Shown: positions 8,013-16,403 of the stretch, one piece after another
Layout of the letters: the number at the start of each line of letters is the position of its first letter
Numbering within the stretch: the first letter of the stretch is position 1
Assembly (NCBI GenBank): GCA_026419195.1
Contig: JANZZV010000001.1
Span: 326,640 to 390,639 of the forward strand
Origin: Fervidobacterium sp.
Lineage (GTDB): Bacteria; Thermotogota; Thermotogae; Thermotogales; Fervidobacteriaceae
Reading direction: 5' to 3'
DNA: 64,000 bases
Notes under the pieces: model-generated
The model's database searches: none
The model's input: only the letters and a program-made list of their open reading frames with translations
Told to the model about the DNA's origin: nothing
Position numbers and translations under genes: made by a program

Positions 8013-10383
8013 CTAAAGCCACCTCCAAGACGTCTTCTATGGATTCTACAAAAATGAAATTCATTTTTTCTTTTACTTCCTTTGGAACCTTCTCAAGATC
8101 AGCGTCATTTTTCTTTGGTAATATGACATTGTATATGCCTTTCCTGTATGCAGCAATGACTTTTTCCTTTATTCCACCAACCGGTAATACTCTACCTCTT
8201 AGTGTTATTTCACCGGTCATCGCTACGTCATTTCTTACAGGTATGTCTTTTACAACTGATATCAAAGCAGTGGTTATGGTTATACCTGCACTGGGACCAT
8301 CTTTTGGAACAGCTCCTTCTGGCACATGTACGTGTATGTCATTTTTCGAAAATTTTTCAGCATAACTATCACCAACCAGTTTTCTTACGAGGCTGAGTGC
8401 TATTCTTACTGATTCTTTCATAACATCACCGAGTTGACCGGTGATTATTAAACTACCATTTCCTGGTATTAGTGAAGACTCTATGTAAAGCGTTGTTCCA
8501 CCATTTGGTGTCCAGGCCAAACCCGTAGCCACGCCAACCATTGGTTTTTCTATTTTGTCTTCTTCCTTTATCTTACCTGCACCAAGATATTCTCTAACTT
8601 TTTCCGCTGTAATGACTACAGTCTTTCCAGATTTTACAAACTCTAAGGTTGCTTTTCTTACAACACTTCTCAATTCTCTCTCAAGCTCACGTACACCAGG
8701 TTCCATAGTATACTCATTTATAATCTTTTTTATAGCGTTGTCTTTAAATGTAAATATCTTTTCTTTTTGATCGACAAACTCGGAAGCTATTTTAGGTATA
8801 ATGTAGTTCTTGGCTATGTGGAACTTTTCAACATCCGTATAACTTGATATATCAATTACTTCCATTCTATCACGTAATGCTGGTGGAATTGTGTACAAAA
8901 CATTTGCAGTTGTAATAAACAATACTTCTGACAGATCGAAAGGTAATTCTATGTAATGGTCCACAAATTCTTTGTTTTGTTCTGGATCCAAGACCTCAAG
9001 TAAAGCAGAAGCAGGATCACCTTGAAAACTTATCCCCATTTTATCTATTTCATCAAGCAAAATGACAGGATTCTTAACGCCTAATTTTCTTACAAGTTGA
9101 ATTATTCTACCCGGTAATGCACCAACGTACGTACGCCTGTGACCCCTTATTTCTGCTTCATCTCTTAAGCCACCGAGTGACATCCTGCCGAATTTCCTAT
9201 TCATCGCTCTTGCTATAGACCTTGCAAGCGATGTTTTACCAACTCCTGGTGGGCCTACAAAACACACTATCGGTGCTTTGGCTTTATCAGACAATTTTCT
9301 TGTTGCAAGATACTCGAGAATCCTCCTTTTTGGCTCTTCCAAACCATAGTGATCTTCTTCAAGAACTTTCTCTGCGAATTGTATATCTTCTGTATCCTCT
9401 GTCTTTTCATACCAAGGTAGGTTCAATATCCAATCTAAGTACGTTCTTACAACCGTTGCCTCTGGTGCATATGGTGACATTTTTTCAAGACGGTTTAACT
9501 CAGCGTGTGCTTTCTCTCTAACAAAGTCTGGATAATTCCCTTTGCTGATTTTTTCTTTTATCTCTTTTATTTCAACATCCTCTTCTCCACCAAGCTCGTC
9601 ACGTATAACCCTTAATTTTTCCCTTAAATAATATTCTCTTTGTGTTTTCTCTATTCGTTCTTTAACTTTTTGATCAAGTTGTTGTTCAATTTCAAGTAAT
9701 TCAGTTTCACGAGCAAGTATGTCAAGAATCTTTTCAAGTCTTGAAGCTGGATGCACTACCTCAAGTAGTTCTTGCTTTTCTTCAATTGAACCAGGACACA
9801 AAGAAGCAGCTATATCAGCAAACACATCTGGATTGTCTACGTCTTCAAGCAACATTAATGTTTCTGGAGGAATCTTACGCGAGTATTGAACGTATTTGTG
9901 TAATTCTTCTTTGACCATTCTCATTAAGGCGATCAATCTTTTAGACTTTCCATATCGTGCTCTTAAAATCTCGATTTCAAACTTGAAAAACTTTTCTCCA
10001 ACATTCTTAATCCATTTTGCGCGTGTTATTCCTTCGACGAGAACCTTAAAAGTTTCATCCGGCAATTTCCCAATTTGTATGATTCTCACAATTGTACCTA
10101 TTTTGTAAAGATCCTTTTCCGTCGGATTTTCTATAGCTGGATCTTTTTGATTAACGACAAATAAAAGTTGATTTGTTTTTTCCATAGCTTCTTCAAGAGC
10201 CATAAGTGATATTTCGCGACCAACGTAAAATGGTACAACTGTATTTGGAAATATAACCATATTACTTCTCATTGCTATAGCAGGCAATTCATTCGGGATA
10301 GAGATCTTCTCTTCCCTACTTTTTCTAGCCTCTTTTTCTAACCGTGAGAATTTTTTCTTAGGCACATTTTCATTATTTGCCAA
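7951..10383 (-). CDS. lon: ATP-dependent Lon protease
   Basis: 810 aa LonA. A charged 30-residue N-terminal extension (PKKKFSRLEKEARKSREEK) precedes the substrate-binding LON domain (about 33-225) and a coiled coil (about 225-290). The AAA+ module has Walker A GPPGVGKTSLA near residue 375 and Walker B VILLDEID. The protease domain has the catalytic Ser in KDGPSAGITI near residue 697 and the catalytic Lys in GGIKEKVIAA near 740. It degrades misfolded and regulatory proteins in the cytoplasm. The TTG start directly follows the tsaE stop and has GGAGGTG 7-8 nt upstream. The basic tail (RKRRARKSDSQDR) is coded within the overlap with engB. Confidence 0.97.
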   Translation of the reverse strand: MANNENVPKKKFSRLEKEARKSREEKISIPNELPAIAMRSNMVIFPNTVVPFYVGREISLMALEEAMEKTNQLLFVVNQKDPAIENPTEKDLYKIGTIVRIIQIGKLPDETFKVLVEGITRAKWIKNVGEKFFKFEIEILRARYGKSKRLIALMRMVKEELHKYVQYSRKIPPETLMLLEDVDNPDVFADIAASLCPGSIEEKQELLEVVHPASRLEKILDILARETELLEIEQQLDQKVKERIEKTQREYYLREKLRVIRDELGGEEDVEIKEIKEKISKGNYPDFVREKAHAELNRLEKMSPYAPEATVVRTYLDWILNLPWYEKTEDTEDIQFAEKVLEEDHYGLEEPKRRILEYLATRKLSDKAKAPIVCFVGPPGVGKTSLARSIARAMNRKFGRMSLGGLRDEAEIRGHRRTYVGALPGRIIQLVRKLGVKNPVILLDEIDKMGISFQGDPASALLEVLDPEQNKEFVDHYIELPFDLSEVLFITTANVLYTIPPALRDRMEVIDISSYTDVEKFHIAKNYIIPKIASEFVDQKEKIFTFKDNAIKKIINEYTMEPGVRELERELRSVVRKATLEFVKSGKTVVITAEKVREYLGAGKIKEEDKIEKPMVGVATGLAWTPNGGTTLYIESSLIPGNGSLIITGQLGDVMKESVRIALSLVRKLVGDSYAEKFSKNDIHVHVPEGAVPKDGPSAGITITTALISVVKDIPVRNDVAMTGEITLRGRVLPVGGIKEKVIAAYRKGIYNVILPKKNDADLEKVPKEVKEKMNFIFVESIEDVLEVALDAKSDKDRKRRARKSDSQDR

Positions 10384-10857
10384 CTATATACACCTCCTGA
10401 TGATATTTATTCGGTCTTCAGAGGTTATCAATGTTAATCTTCGACGTTTTTCATCAACGTGTTCAAATCGTATATTGATCGTATCATCATTAAAAAATTC
10501 CACTATTAATTCTCCCCATTCGATTATAAATATTCCATCTCGGCTTTCAAGTTCGCCTCCGAGTACAAAGAAAGCCTCTTCAATTCCATTCAATCTGTAA
10601 GCATCTATGTGAAAAATTTTCTTCGTGCAATTATAAACATTCATTAAAGTAAATGTCGGGCTTGTCACAATTGAAGAACAGCAACCCAGTCCCTTAACAA
10701 ATCCTCTAACGAAAGTAGTCTTACCAGAACCAATCTCTCCAGATAACAAAAGTATATCACCTTCATTTAAGCAATTTGCCAACTTTTCACCTAAACCTAC
10801 TACTTCATCTTCGGTCAAGAGCCCCAATTCAATGAACGGTTTACTGCTTGTTTCCAC
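10384..10857 (-). CDS. tsaE: tRNA threonylcarbamoyladenosine biosynthesis ATPase TsaE
   Basis: 157 aa at most. The P-loop GEIGSGKTTFVRGFVKGLG and the following SPTFTLMNVYN and FHIDAYRL motifs identify YjeE/TsaE. This is the ATPase that resets the TsaB-TsaD complex making t6A37 in ANN-decoding tRNAs. The start is uncertain: the GTG at 10857 overlaps glpK by 43 bp, and TTG codons at 10827 and 10818 would shorten the protein to the usual family N-terminus. The gene is followed without a gap by lon. Confidence 0.9.
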   Translation of the reverse strand: METSSKPFIELGLLTEDEVVGLGEKLANCLNEGDILLLSGEIGSGKTTFVRGFVKGLGCCSSIVTSPTFTLMNVYNCTKKIFHIDAYRLNGIEEAFFVLGGELESRDGIFIIEWGELIVEFFNDDTINIRFEHVDEKRRRLTLITSEDRINIIRRCI

Positions 10858-12260
10858 CTTTCAAATTCCTCCTTGCGATTTTCCTTTGGAGTAAATATTC
10901 TATCTATTTGCCTTATCTCTTTCAGCTTACTTTTATTAACCCATCCCATTGCAATGGCTGCCAAACTGGCTGCCCCAAGAGCTGTTGTTTCCCTGTTTAC
11001 TGGTCTCTCAACCACATTTTGAACGGTATCAGATAATATTTGCATAATAAGGTTATTTTTTGATACTCCTCCATCCACTTTCAGGGTTCTAATACTTATC
11101 TTACTTTCTTTTTCCATCAATGTAACAAGCTGTCCAACGGAGAATGCAATTCCCTCAAAAGCAGCATAGATTACATGTCTTTTATCAGTCCCTGGAGTTA
11201 AACCAACGATGAGACCACGAGCAAATGGATCCCAATAAGGTGCTCCAAGTCCAGTTAAAGCGGGTACAAAATATATTCCTCCGTTGTTTCCAACTTGGAG
11301 TGCCAATTCCGTTAGTTCTGAACTATCCTTCGCAAAACCTAAATTCTTTATAAGGTAGTTAACCAGGGTTCCAGTTGTAAAAACGCTGCCTTCGATTGCA
11401 TAGATAATTTCAGCACCTATCTTCCAACCTACAGTGCTAAGTAAATTATGTTGCGATTCAATAATCTTTTCCCCAGTGTTCATAAGGATAAAACTACCAG
11501 TCCCGAGTGTACACTTAACGTCGCCTGTCTCAAACGCAGTCTGACCAAAAAGTGCTGATTGCTGGTCACCTACAAGAGCCGCAACAGGTATACCGTCTTG
11601 TGTTTCACCAATGTATTGTGCAGTATCAACCACTTCTGGTAAGAAATCTCGTTCAACACCAAAGAGTTGTAAAAGTTCGTCGTCCCAATCAAGTGTGTGT
11701 ATGTTAAAAAGCATAGTTCTTGATGCGTTTGAAACATCTGTAACATGTTTACCTGTCAATTTCCATGCGAGGAAAGAATCTATTGTACCAAATCGCAACG
11801 TGCCGTTTTGTGCTGATTTTTTTACATCGTCAACATTATTCAATAACCATTCTATTTTTGTTGCGGAAAAATATGGATCAACTACAAGTCCCGTTTTTTC
11901 CCTTATAGCTCTCCCAAATTCCTTCCTTAGTTCACTTGATCTTTCCGATGTTCTTCTACATTGCCATACGATGGCGTTGTAAAGAATTCTTTTTTCCTTC
12001 TCATCCCAGGCTACAACTGTTTCTCTTTGGTTTGTGATACCGATGACACGAATCTGGCCACCTTTCGCCTGTGCAACTCTCTTACACTCTTCAATTACTT
12101 CCGTCACTGTTTGCCAAATTTCTTCTGGATTATGTTCCACCCAACCTTCCTTCGGATATATCTGTCTGAATTCTCGTCTGGCTTCGTGTATAATACTGAA
12201 ATTTTCGTTAAAAAGAATAGCCCTCGTACTTGTTGTCCCTTGGTCTAGTCCTATATACAC
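10815..12260 (-). CDS. glpK: Glycerol kinase
   Basis: About 481 aa FGGY-family kinase converting glycerol to sn-glycerol 3-phosphate. The N-terminus reads YIGLDQGTTSTRAILF, with the family motif GWVEHNPEEIW and the adenosine-binding region GLGAPYWDPFARG and KVDGGVSKNNLIMQIL. An in-frame GTG at 12269 is possible but overlaps the GGGG motif, so the GTG at 12260, 7-8 nt after that motif, is preferred. No glycerol facilitator or GlpD is adjacent. It lies inside a housekeeping gene run. Confidence 0.94.
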   Translation of the reverse strand: MYIGLDQGTTSTRAILFNENFSIIHEARREFRQIYPKEGWVEHNPEEIWQTVTEVIEECKRVAQAKGGQIRVIGITNQRETVVAWDEKEKRILYNAIVWQCRRTSERSSELRKEFGRAIREKTGLVVDPYFSATKIEWLLNNVDDVKKSAQNGTLRFGTIDSFLAWKLTGKHVTDVSNASRTMLFNIHTLDWDDELLQLFGVERDFLPEVVDTAQYIGETQDGIPVAALVGDQQSALFGQTAFETGDVKCTLGTGSFILMNTGEKIIESQHNLLSTVGWKIGAEIIYAIEGSVFTTGTLVNYLIKNLGFAKDSSELTELALQVGNNGGIYFVPALTGLGAPYWDPFARGLIVGLTPGTDKRHVIYAAFEGIAFSVGQLVTLMEKESKISIRTLKVDGGVSKNNLIMQILSDTVQNVVERPVNRETTALGAASLAAIAMGWVNKSKLKEIRQIDRIFTPKENRKEEFERWKQAVNRSLNWGS

Positions 12261-12275
12261 TCTTATCACCCCGGT

Positions 12276-12497
12276 TTATTTAAATAACTTAGAGATAATG
12301 TTTAGCACCACCGTTAAGATCACACTTAACAAAATCATAGATGTTATAGGTATAATGAGTACAAAATTCTTCTTTCTTATCACAATATCACCTGGCAACC
12401 ATTTTAAATCACTCATCTTCGATATCAGAAACATCGTCAATCCCATTATAATAATCATCGCTCCGACCATGATCAATAACTTTCCAATTTCCTGCAT
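12276..12497 (-). CDS. Small two-helix membrane protein (DUF2905-like)
   Basis: 73 aa from the ATG at 12497, which has a very strong GGGGGGAG site. Two hydrophobic helices (LLIMVGAMIIIMGLTMFLI and IPITSMILLSVILTVVLNII) flank a short loop reading KWLPGDIVIRKKNF. That loop, LPGDIxIRRxNF, is the hallmark of the DUF2905 family of unknown function. The first 89 bp overlap the end of the PSP1 gene. Longer in-frame starts exist but lack a ribosome binding site. Confidence 0.75.
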   Translation of the reverse strand: MQEIGKLLIMVGAMIIIMGLTMFLISKMSDLKWLPGDIVIRKKNFVLIIPITSMILLSVILTVVLNIISKLFK

Positions 12498-13305
12498 TTT
12501 CTCCCCCCTTAAAATAGGAAAATGGTAATGCAACCATTTCCCCATCGTCTGTTTGGAGAGTGACTCTTGAAAGAAACACATTTACAGTTATCACCTTAGC
12601 AATCTTGCCATCATAATAAATCGTTGACCCTTCGTCTGGAATGTTCTCTAACATTTCTATGTAAAAGTCGTGTTCGTACATAAGACAACACAGCAGCCTA
12701 CCACACGGTCCTGTTATCTTAGATGTGTTGATCATCATTTGTTGTCTTTTGGCATGTTTCAATGTTATACTGTCAAATTCTCTTAAGAAATACGAACAAC
12801 AACTTTTCAATCCACACAGTCCCAGTCCTCTTATGAATTTCATCTCATCTCTTACACCTACTTGTCTAAGTTCAATCCGCGTTCTAAATTCCTTAGCTAT
12901 ATCTTTTACAAGTTCCCTGAAATCAACACGTGTCTTGGAACTAAAGTAAATGACAAGCTTGCTTCTATCAAAAATATATTTAGATTGCAGTATTTTCATT
13001 GGAAGTCCATGTTTTTTTACCAAATCTATTGTTATTTCCCTTGCACTTTTTGCGATTTGTTGATTTTCTTCAATTATCCTAAGATCTTCCTCTGTTGCCC
13101 TACGCATTATTTGTTTTATCTCATAATCTACATCGTCTATACTTATATCTTTCGGCCCAAGCAATATTTTACCGTAATCCACTCCAAATTCGCTTAAAAC
13201 AATAGCGTAATCTCCGTACTTAAATTCTTCTCCATTGTCACCATAGTAGACTATCTTACCCATTGGCATTAATTCTACACCATACACCGTTGCTTGAAAA
13301 CTCAT
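12409..13305 (-). CDS. PSP1-domain protein (RicT/YaaT-like)
   Basis: 298 aa. The PSP1 C-terminal domain is clear: VDFRELVKDIAKEFRTRIELRQVGVRDEM, then two cysteine clusters, CGLKSCCSYF and GPCGRLLCCLMYEHDFY. The B. subtilis homologue RicT (YaaT) forms an Fe-S-containing complex that affects RNase Y-dependent mRNA maturation; whether this protein does so is inference. It overlaps the holB-like gene by 4 bp (ATGA), the same holB-yaaT order as in Firmicutes. The ATG has GAGGTGAT upstream. Confidence 0.87.
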   Translation of the reverse strand: MSFQATVYGVELMPMGKIVYYGDNGEEFKYGDYAIVLSEFGVDYGKILLGPKDISIDDVDYEIKQIMRRATEEDLRIIEENQQIAKSAREITIDLVKKHGLPMKILQSKYIFDRSKLVIYFSSKTRVDFRELVKDIAKEFRTRIELRQVGVRDEMKFIRGLGLCGLKSCCSYFLREFDSITLKHAKRQQMMINTSKITGPCGRLLCCLMYEHDFYIEMLENIPDEGSTIYYDGKIAKVITVNVFLSRVTLQTDDGEMVALPFSYFKGGENAGNWKVIDHGRSDDYYNGIDDVSDIEDE

Positions 13306-14102
13306 AGGTTATCACCTCTTAGTCCAAGAAGAAGTACGTGGTAAGTTAATTGATAATTAAAATTGGCGAGTTTACTTTTTTGAATTTCATCGCAAATCTT
13401 TAAGTATTTTAATTTCTCTCCTTTAGATAAGTCATTCTTTTGAAAAATGTACCAGCTAATAACTTTACTGAATATCTTGAGAAATTTAAAATTGTTTATC
13501 TTAGATAATTTCCCTGTGAATTTCAAGAACTCATCGAAAGGAAGTGCTTGATACTTATCAACTAACGATTTCAATGTTAACGACGCACTAAGTTCATCTA
13601 TTTCGTCGTTCTGTAAATCATCCTCGCTTAAAACAACATAGTCGCCGTTCTTAATTCTTTCAAGGTAGTCAAAATTCCAAAAGACAATATGTTTCTCAAA
13701 ATCACTTAAATCATTCGACAAAGCTGGAAATTTAACATTTATCTTTTGAACCCTGCTCTTTATCGTTGGTAGTAAAGAAGCATAGCGAGAAGTCACAAGA
13801 ATAATAATTCCATATTCAGGAGGTTCTTCAAGAGTTTTGAGAAATGCGTTTGCTGCTTCTTGTGTCATTTTGTCTGCCTCGAGTATTACAACTGTTTTTT
13901 TATCGTTTGCTGACCTGAAATCAAGAAAATCTATAACTTCTCTGATGTCGTCTATGCCTATGTTGCTATCAGGCTCGATAATCAAGTTGTTTTCCAAATC
14001 TCCACAAATGAACTTCTTTAAAATATGCTTACCATAACTTTTGTTGTGCACAACCAAGCAGTAGCTTTTTCCAGTCTCAAATTCTATGTTCTTTTCATCC
14101 AA
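13302..14102 (-). CDS. holB: DNA polymerase III delta' -like clamp-loader subunit
   Basis: About 266 aa from the TTG at 14102; a TTG at 14123 lies upstream of the GGGGAGG site and is less likely. The core is typical of clamp-loader proteins: GIDDIREVIDFLDF, then VVILEADKMTQEAANAFLKT and LEEPPEYGIIILVTS, then LPTIKSRVQKI. The P-loop position is degenerate (HNKSYGKHILKKF) and the zinc-binding cysteines are absent, so it is unlikely to bind ATP, as for E. coli delta'. It is shorter than most delta' proteins. It heads the long minus-strand run. Confidence 0.82.
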   Translation of the reverse strand: MDEKNIEFETGKSYCLVVHNKSYGKHILKKFICGDLENNLIIEPDSNIGIDDIREVIDFLDFRSANDKKTVVILEADKMTQEAANAFLKTLEEPPEYGIIILVTSRYASLLPTIKSRVQKINVKFPALSNDLSDFEKHIVFWNFDYLERIKNGDYVVLSEDDLQNDEIDELSASLTLKSLVDKYQALPFDEFLKFTGKLSKINNFKFLKIFSKVISWYIFQKNDLSKGEKLKYLKICDEIQKSKLANFNYQLTYHVLLLGLRGDNL

Positions 14103-14155
14103 ACCTTCAAAACACCTCCCCAAAAATACATACCTTTTGCATCGTTTGTAAATTA

Positions 14156-14164
14156 ATTATACCA
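14156..14164 (-). promoter_or_regulatory. Extended -10 promoter for the holB-to-rbfA run
   Basis: On the minus strand the sequence is TGGTATAAT, an extended -10 element, about 55 nt before the holB start. No good -35 is visible at the right distance. It is the only promoter-like element between the divergent genes on this strand. Confidence 0.45.
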
Positions 14165-14185
14165 CAATATCTTTTATTATGCATG

Positions 14186-14213
14186 TTGAATATATTTAAT
14201 TACAGGGTATAAT
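14186..14213 (+). promoter_or_regulatory. Sigma-A promoter for the HAD-metallopeptidase pair
   Basis: TTGAAT, a 16-nt spacer, then TATAAT. Transcription would start near 14220, about 37 nt before the HAD hydrolase ATG. Confidence 0.65.
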
Positions 14214-14256
14214 TGTTGGTGAAGTATTTGTGGAGTTTACTGGGAGGAAGATATTG

Positions 14257-14904
14257 ATGGTGATAAGGAATATAATATTCGACCTTGGTAGAGTATTAAT
14301 TGATTGGAGACCATACGAATATATGGTAAAAGAATTCGGTAGCGAAGTAGCTATTTTTTTGTGGAAAAATGTTTTTGATACGGTTGAGTGGAATCTTATG
14401 GACAAAGGTGAAATTACAGAAGAACAACTTTGGAATATGTTCAAAGAAAAGTTTCCAGAGTACAAAGAATACATAGAGAAAATGAGCTTGAAGGTACCAG
14501 AACTTTTAACGCCAATTTCTGAAAATGTAGAACTACTTATGCCACTTAAGAGAATGGGTTATCAATTATACGTACTCTCTAACTTTAGCAGAGGAAACTT
14601 TAATTATGTGTACAAAAAATTCGAGTTTTTCAAAATATTCGACGGTATGATAATATCTGGATTTGTTAAACAGATTAAACCTGAGGTAGAGATTTATCAG
14701 ACATTGATATTTAATTTCAACCTAAATCCATTTGAGTCTTTATTTATAGATGATAAAGAGGAAAACATAAAAACAGCTAAATTCTTTGGTTTCAACGTTA
14801 TACACCTCCCTGATCATTCTTTGCTCAAGGAACGCTTGGAAAATATCCTTGGTAAGAAAATAAATTATACTCACAATGAGTTTACTGAATTGATCTATGA
14901 GTAA
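14257..14904 (+). CDS. HAD-superfamily hydrolase (subfamily IA, YihX-like)
   Basis: 215 aa. Motif I is NIIFDLGRVLIDW: the nucleophile Asp is present and the second Asp is replaced by Gly, as in the FDLGxVLxD subgroup that includes YihX-type sugar phosphatases. A helical cap follows. Motif II is YVLSNFS, the motif III Lys is in QIKPEVEIYQ, and motif IV is LFIDDKEENI. The natural substrate cannot be told. The ATG at 14257 is 9 nt after GGGAGG; a TTG at 14254 is also possible. It overlaps the next gene by 8 bp. Confidence 0.85.
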   Translation: MVIRNIIFDLGRVLIDWRPYEYMVKEFGSEVAIFLWKNVFDTVEWNLMDKGEITEEQLWNMFKEKFPEYKEYIEKMSLKVPELLTPISENVELLMPLKRMGYQLYVLSNFSRGNFNYVYKKFEFFKIFDGMIISGFVKQIKPEVEIYQTLIFNFNLNPFESLFIDDKEENIKTAKFFGFNVIHLPDHSLLKERLENILGKKINYTHNEFTELIYE

Positions 14905-15616
14905 ATTTAGCAAAGGAATACTTGAGATTAGTTTAGAGGATGTAAAAATAAAAGTGAAAGTCATAAAGCAAAAGAGGAACTCTTATAAGATTAAAGTTAG
15001 CAATGAAAAAATGTTGTTGTTGATTGTACCACCAAATGCAAAGTCAGGTGACATCATAAATGTGTTGCGTATATGTAGTAACTGGATAAAACAATCTTTT
15101 GAAAAGTTACAGAGTCAAGAAAAGATCTTTTTTGACAGGTTATTGAATAATAGTTTGAAAGTTTCCTATCTTGGTGAAGAAATCAACGTACGAATCTCTG
15201 AACAGATAAGTTGTCCATTTGTTTTCACAGAGAAAAGTATACTATTACACAAGCGTTATTTAAACAATGCAAAGAAAATAATTACATATTGCCTAAGAAA
15301 AAGGGCAGAGGAATACCTTTCAAGACGTACAGCAGAACTTTCGAAACAAACGGGTTTGTTGTACAAAAAGGTCGTGGTAAAAAATACTAAAAGTAGATGG
15401 GGAAGCTGCTCTCGCAGGGGAATTATTTCGCTAAATTGGAGACTTATAATGGCACCTACTAATGTAATAGATTATGTAATAGTTCACGAATTAGCTCATA
15501 CTATTCAAATGAATCACAGTGAAAATTTTTGGAGAATCGTTGAGTTTTACAAACCAGATTGGAAAGAAAGTAAAATGTGGTTGAAGAGAAATGCCGAAAA
15601 GTTGTTTTCTCTTTAG
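14897..15616 (+). CDS. YgjP-like zinc metallopeptidase (M48-type HExxH)
   Basis: 239 aa. The C-terminal half has the YgjP/WLM signature: KSRWGSCSRRGIISLNWRLI, then VIVHELAHTIQMNHSENFW with the HExxH zinc motif and the distal His, and ending in KPDWKESKMWLKRN. The N-terminal half is a beta-rich region common to this family. No signal peptide or membrane segment is seen, so it should be cytoplasmic. Its substrate is unknown. It is translationally coupled to the HAD hydrolase and followed by a strong terminator. Confidence 0.85.
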   Translation: MSKFSKGILEISLEDVKIKVKVIKQKRNSYKIKVSNEKMLLLIVPPNAKSGDIINVLRICSNWIKQSFEKLQSQEKIFFDRLLNNSLKVSYLGEEINVRISEQISCPFVFTEKSILLHKRYLNNAKKIITYCLRKRAEEYLSRRTAELSKQTGLLYKKVVVKNTKSRWGSCSRRGIISLNWRLIMAPTNVIDYVIVHELAHTIQMNHSENFWRIVEFYKPDWKESKMWLKRNAEKLFSL

Positions 15617-15642
15617 CTTGAAGTGGTATTATAAATAAACAT

Positions 15643-15669
15643 GGTCAGCTTTTGAAGCTGACCGTTTTT
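15643..15669 (+). terminator. Rho-independent terminator
   Basis: A perfect 9-bp stem (GGTCAGCTT/AAGCTGACC) with a 3-nt loop, then GTTTTT. It ends the HAD-metallopeptidase transcript. The other strand has a moderately U-rich tail, so it may also stop the convergent galactoside operon. Confidence 0.85.
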
Positions 15670-15696
15670 GGCAGTTTCTTGATAACCTTTTTGCGA

Positions 15697-16344
15697 CTAT
15701 TTTTGCCTGTAAGAAGTTAAATATTTTTCTCTAAGTAGCTTGGCATGTTCTTGGGGTATTATTTTCGGGTTTCCCGCCTTTAACGATTCCACGTAGATTT
15801 GAGCAGTTTTTTCAGCAACTTGTGTGGCTACAAATGCTTCCTGAAGGTTTTCTCCTACACACACAAGTCCATGATTTTGCAAAAACACACAATTATTTTT
15901 CCCTAGTGCTTTTGTAGCATTTTTTGCTAACTCCCACGTACCTGGTAGTGCATAATCTGAGACTTTCAAACACTCGCCAAGTATCATTACACCATCTTCA
16001 ACTAAAGGAGGTATTTCATTAGTAATCAAAGAAACTATCGTTGAATAAACCGGGTGAGTATGGATAATTGCTCGTACATCTTCACGGCTTTTGTATATTT
16101 GTATATGTAATGCTAATTCAGAAGACGGGTTCAAATTTCCGTAAAACTTTTCGCCATTTAAATCCACCACGACTATTTCTTCGGGTTTTAAAATATCGTA
16201 AGGATAACCAGAAGGTGTGATATAAATGAGTTCATCGTATCTCAAGCTTATATTTCCCCAAGTACCTTTTGTAAAACCAGCATCAGTAATCAACTTAGCA
16301 TATTTGACAATTTCTCCTGCGAGCTTATAAGAAAATTCAAACAT
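15697..16344 (-). CDS. Class II aldolase/adducin family protein
   Basis: 215 aa of the L-fuculose-phosphate aldolase / L-ribulose-5-phosphate 4-epimerase family. The family features are present: TKGTWGNISLRY, SSELALHIQIYK with the catalytic-type Glu, and the zinc ligands in IIHTHPVYST and FLQNHGLVCVG. These enzymes cleave or epimerise phosphorylated sugars using Zn. It is the last gene of the galactoside operon, 59 nt after galK, with AGGAGGAT upstream. What a class II aldolase does with galactose is not obvious; a role in another released sugar, or in tagatose- or fuculose-type metabolism, is possible. Confidence 0.85.
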   Translation of the reverse strand: MFEFSYKLAGEIVKYAKLITDAGFTKGTWGNISLRYDELIYITPSGYPYDILKPEEIVVVDLNGEKFYGNLNPSSELALHIQIYKSREDVRAIIHTHPVYSTIVSLITNEIPPLVEDGVMILGECLKVSDYALPGTWELAKNATKALGKNNCVFLQNHGLVCVGENLQEAFVATQVAEKTAQIYVESLKAGNPKIIPQEHAKLLREKYLTSYRQK

Positions 16345-16403
16345 CTCATATCCTCCTGTTTGTATCTAACTTAATCTTTTAAAACGCCAAAAAATAGATT
16401 TTG

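Noticed and set aside
12034..12528. 164-codon plus-strand open frame opposite glpK and its neighbours
   Set aside because: Antisense to strong genes, with no family resemblance and no ribosome binding site.
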